Below are positions 5,248 to 6,472 of a stretch of DNA of 6,472 nucleotides, piece after piece. Origin of the DNA: Mogibacterium sp. (lineage in GTDB: Bacteria; Bacillota; Clostridia; Peptostreptococcales; Anaerovoracaceae); assembly GCA_021442505.1 (NCBI GenBank), contig JABUTC010000027.1:20789-27260 (forward strand), read 5' to 3'. The notes under the pieces are model-generated. The model was not told where the DNA came from, searched no databases, and was given only the letters and a program-made list of their open reading frames with translations. The translations under genes and the position numbers were made by a program. Within the stretch, counting starts at the first letter, position 1. Each line of letters opens with the position of its first letter.

Positions 5248-6453
5248 CTACAATCTTCCGACGTAGGTGTCAAGTGTGTTTCCGCCGGAAACTCTTACTC
5301 TTGGAAGGCATCTGTAATCAGAGCCTTTCTTTACTTTTCCATCCTCCGTGCTAAAAGCACATTCCATTCCCGCGTCAGCTACGGCCGCCTTGGCGGTGTC
5401 AGTGTAATCGCCGTACGGGTAAGCCAGAGCATTACTGTTTCCTACCTGCTGAATAGACTGCTTTAAGTCTGAAACGATCTGGTCTTTACTCATTGCTGAA
5501 ATCACTCCGCCGTGACCGACGTTTCCGCCGCCCTTGTGCATATCGTAGGAGTGTGACTGGAACTGAATGTAAGGGTTGGCATACGCCTTAACCTTATCGG
5601 CTCCGTTCTGTGTTCCGATTACAAAGGATGTAGCCTGAACCTTGTACTTCTCGAGCAGAGGAATTCCATAATTAAAGAATCCCCATTGCGCATCGTCGAA
5701 AGTAAGAACTACGCTCTTCTCAGGAAGTGCAATCTTTCCATCGATATATGCGCGGAGTTCTGTATAGCTTGGGAAATAATATCCGTTTTCCGTGAGATAC
5801 TTAAGCTGCGCTTCGAAGTCTGTATCCTTTGTATAATTCACGTTCAGGCTGGATGGTTTGTCCGCCTCTGTGTAAATATAGTGATACATAAGGACTGCAA
5901 TTCCCGCAGTATTCTCCTTGAAACTGCTCTTAGCCACAACCTCAACTTCTCTTGTCAGACTCTTTGTGATACTTCCGACCTTGACAGTGTACTTGACTTT
6001 GTAGGTTCCCGGCTTTGCAGTATCGACCTCGCCTTTGATTGTAATCCGGTCAGCCGCTATCGGCCCGCTGCCTTTGTCTACCGCAAACGCCCCGGATTCA
6101 ATGTACGGATCACCTTCTCTGACAATAGTGTGCTGTGTTCCCTTCAGCCCAAGGACAATCTGTGAGGCGTCGACAACGTGCACAATTCGTGTGAGTTTTT
6201 TGCCAAAAGCCTTATATGTCAGCGTGTAGTCTCCGACCTTGCTTGTGTCAACCGCACCCTCTACCTTGGCAAACTTTGATGTAGTTCCCGGATCCTCAAA
6301 AGTCTCTCCAAGATTTATCGTCATCTCTGCATCGCCTTTAAGTTCAAAAGGTTTAAGTATCGTAAAACCGGCAAAAGCTATTACTACTATAAGTATGATG
6401 GCATCGAAGATAAGAAATGCTTTGAGTTTCTTATTCATCTTTTTCTTCTTCAT
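5248..6453 (-). CDS. Membrane-anchored polysaccharide deacetylase (NodB/CE4) with two Ig-like domains
   Basis: This is a predicted extracellular, metal-dependent enzyme that removes acetyl groups from N-acetylglucosamine units of a surface polymer. The 401-residue protein has a lysine-rich N-terminus and one membrane anchor (about 11-33). Two bacterial Ig-like domains of the DUF5011/Big_3 kind follow (about 38-94 and 97-173), each containing a VDTxKxGxYxxxY strand pattern. The NodB domain spans about 184-401: TFDD (251-254) gives the predicted base D253 and metal ligand D254, SHSYDMH gives H301 and H306, LAYPYGDY (343-350) is motif 3, and LPRVRVSG lies near the end. The histidine spacing (i, i+5) recalls PgaB/IcaB-type poly-GlcNAc deacetylases rather than the i, i+4 of many peptidoglycan deacetylases. 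Substrate is therefore open. ATG at 6453 has GAGG about 4 bases upstream; the ATG at residue 6 (6438) is an alternative start. The gene is complete and monocistronic as far as visible. Confidence 0.93.
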   Translation of the reverse strand: MKKKKMNKKLKAFLIFDAIILIVVIAFAGFTILKPFELKGDAEMTINLGETFEDPGTTSKFAKVEGAVDTSKVGDYTLTYKAFGKKLTRIVHVVDASQIVLGLKGTQHTIVREGDPYIESGAFAVDKGSGPIAADRITIKGEVDTAKPGTYKVKYTVKVGSITKSLTREVEVVAKSSFKENTAGIAVLMYHYIYTEADKPSSLNVNYTKDTDFEAQLKYLTENGYYFPSYTELRAYIDGKIALPEKSVVLTFDDAQWGFFNYGIPLLEKYKVQATSFVIGTQNGADKVKAYANPYIQFQSHSYDMHKGGGNVGHGGVISAMSKDQIVSDLKQSIQQVGNSNALAYPYGDYTDTAKAAVADAGMECAFSTEDGKVKKGSDYRCLPRVRVSGGNTLDTYVGRL

Positions 6454-6472
6454 GGTTCCTCTTAATCTGTGA

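Noticed and set aside
5686..6165. Plus-strand open frame of 159 codons antisense to the deacetylase gene
   Set aside because: It lies antisense to a CE4 gene with all domains intact, and its translation has no recognisable domain.

Overview
All six genes in this window lie on the minus strand, so transcription runs from high to low coordinates. Four things point to a low-to-moderate GC Gram-positive anaerobe of the Bacillota, most likely class Clostridia: strong AGGAGG-type ribosome binding sites, a textbook sigma-A promoter, a small XRE regulator paired with a membrane protein, and a signal-anchored cell-surface deacetylase. The genus cannot be fixed from the sequence alone.

Reading in the direction of transcription, the right end (6453-5248) carries a membrane-anchored extracellular polysaccharide deacetylase: an N-terminal membrane anchor, two bacterial Ig-like domains and a NodB/CE4 catalytic domain. 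It ends in a hairpin terminator (about 5233-5211) that overlaps the likely promoter of the next unit.

The middle (5138-1021) is a tight three-gene operon: guaB (IMP dehydrogenase), guaA (GMP synthase) and a membrane-bound GGDEF diguanylate cyclase. The gaps are 17-18 bp and 8 bp, and a strong rho-independent terminator closes the unit at 993-969. The first two enzymes convert IMP to XMP to GMP, the source of GTP. The third would use GTP to make the second messenger c-di-GMP, so supply and signalling use of guanine nucleotides appear to be co-transcribed. The IMP dehydrogenase is not the common bacterial type. Its sequence and residue numbering follow, almost position for position, the divergent IMP dehydrogenase of the protozoan Tritrichomonas foetus as I recall it.

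The left part (848-124) is a two-gene unit behind a perfect consensus promoter (TTGACA, 17 bp, TATAAT): a five-helix membrane protein of unknown function, then a 68-residue XRE-type repressor whose start overlaps the membrane gene's stop by 4 bp. A long, nearly perfect hairpin (54-85) follows. The remaining bases 1-53 hold nothing I recognise. No RNA genes, mobile elements or CRISPR repeats were seen.

The most noteworthy points are the Tritrichomonas-type guaB and the guaBA-diguanylate cyclase linkage. Most of the rest is ordinary chromosomal content.
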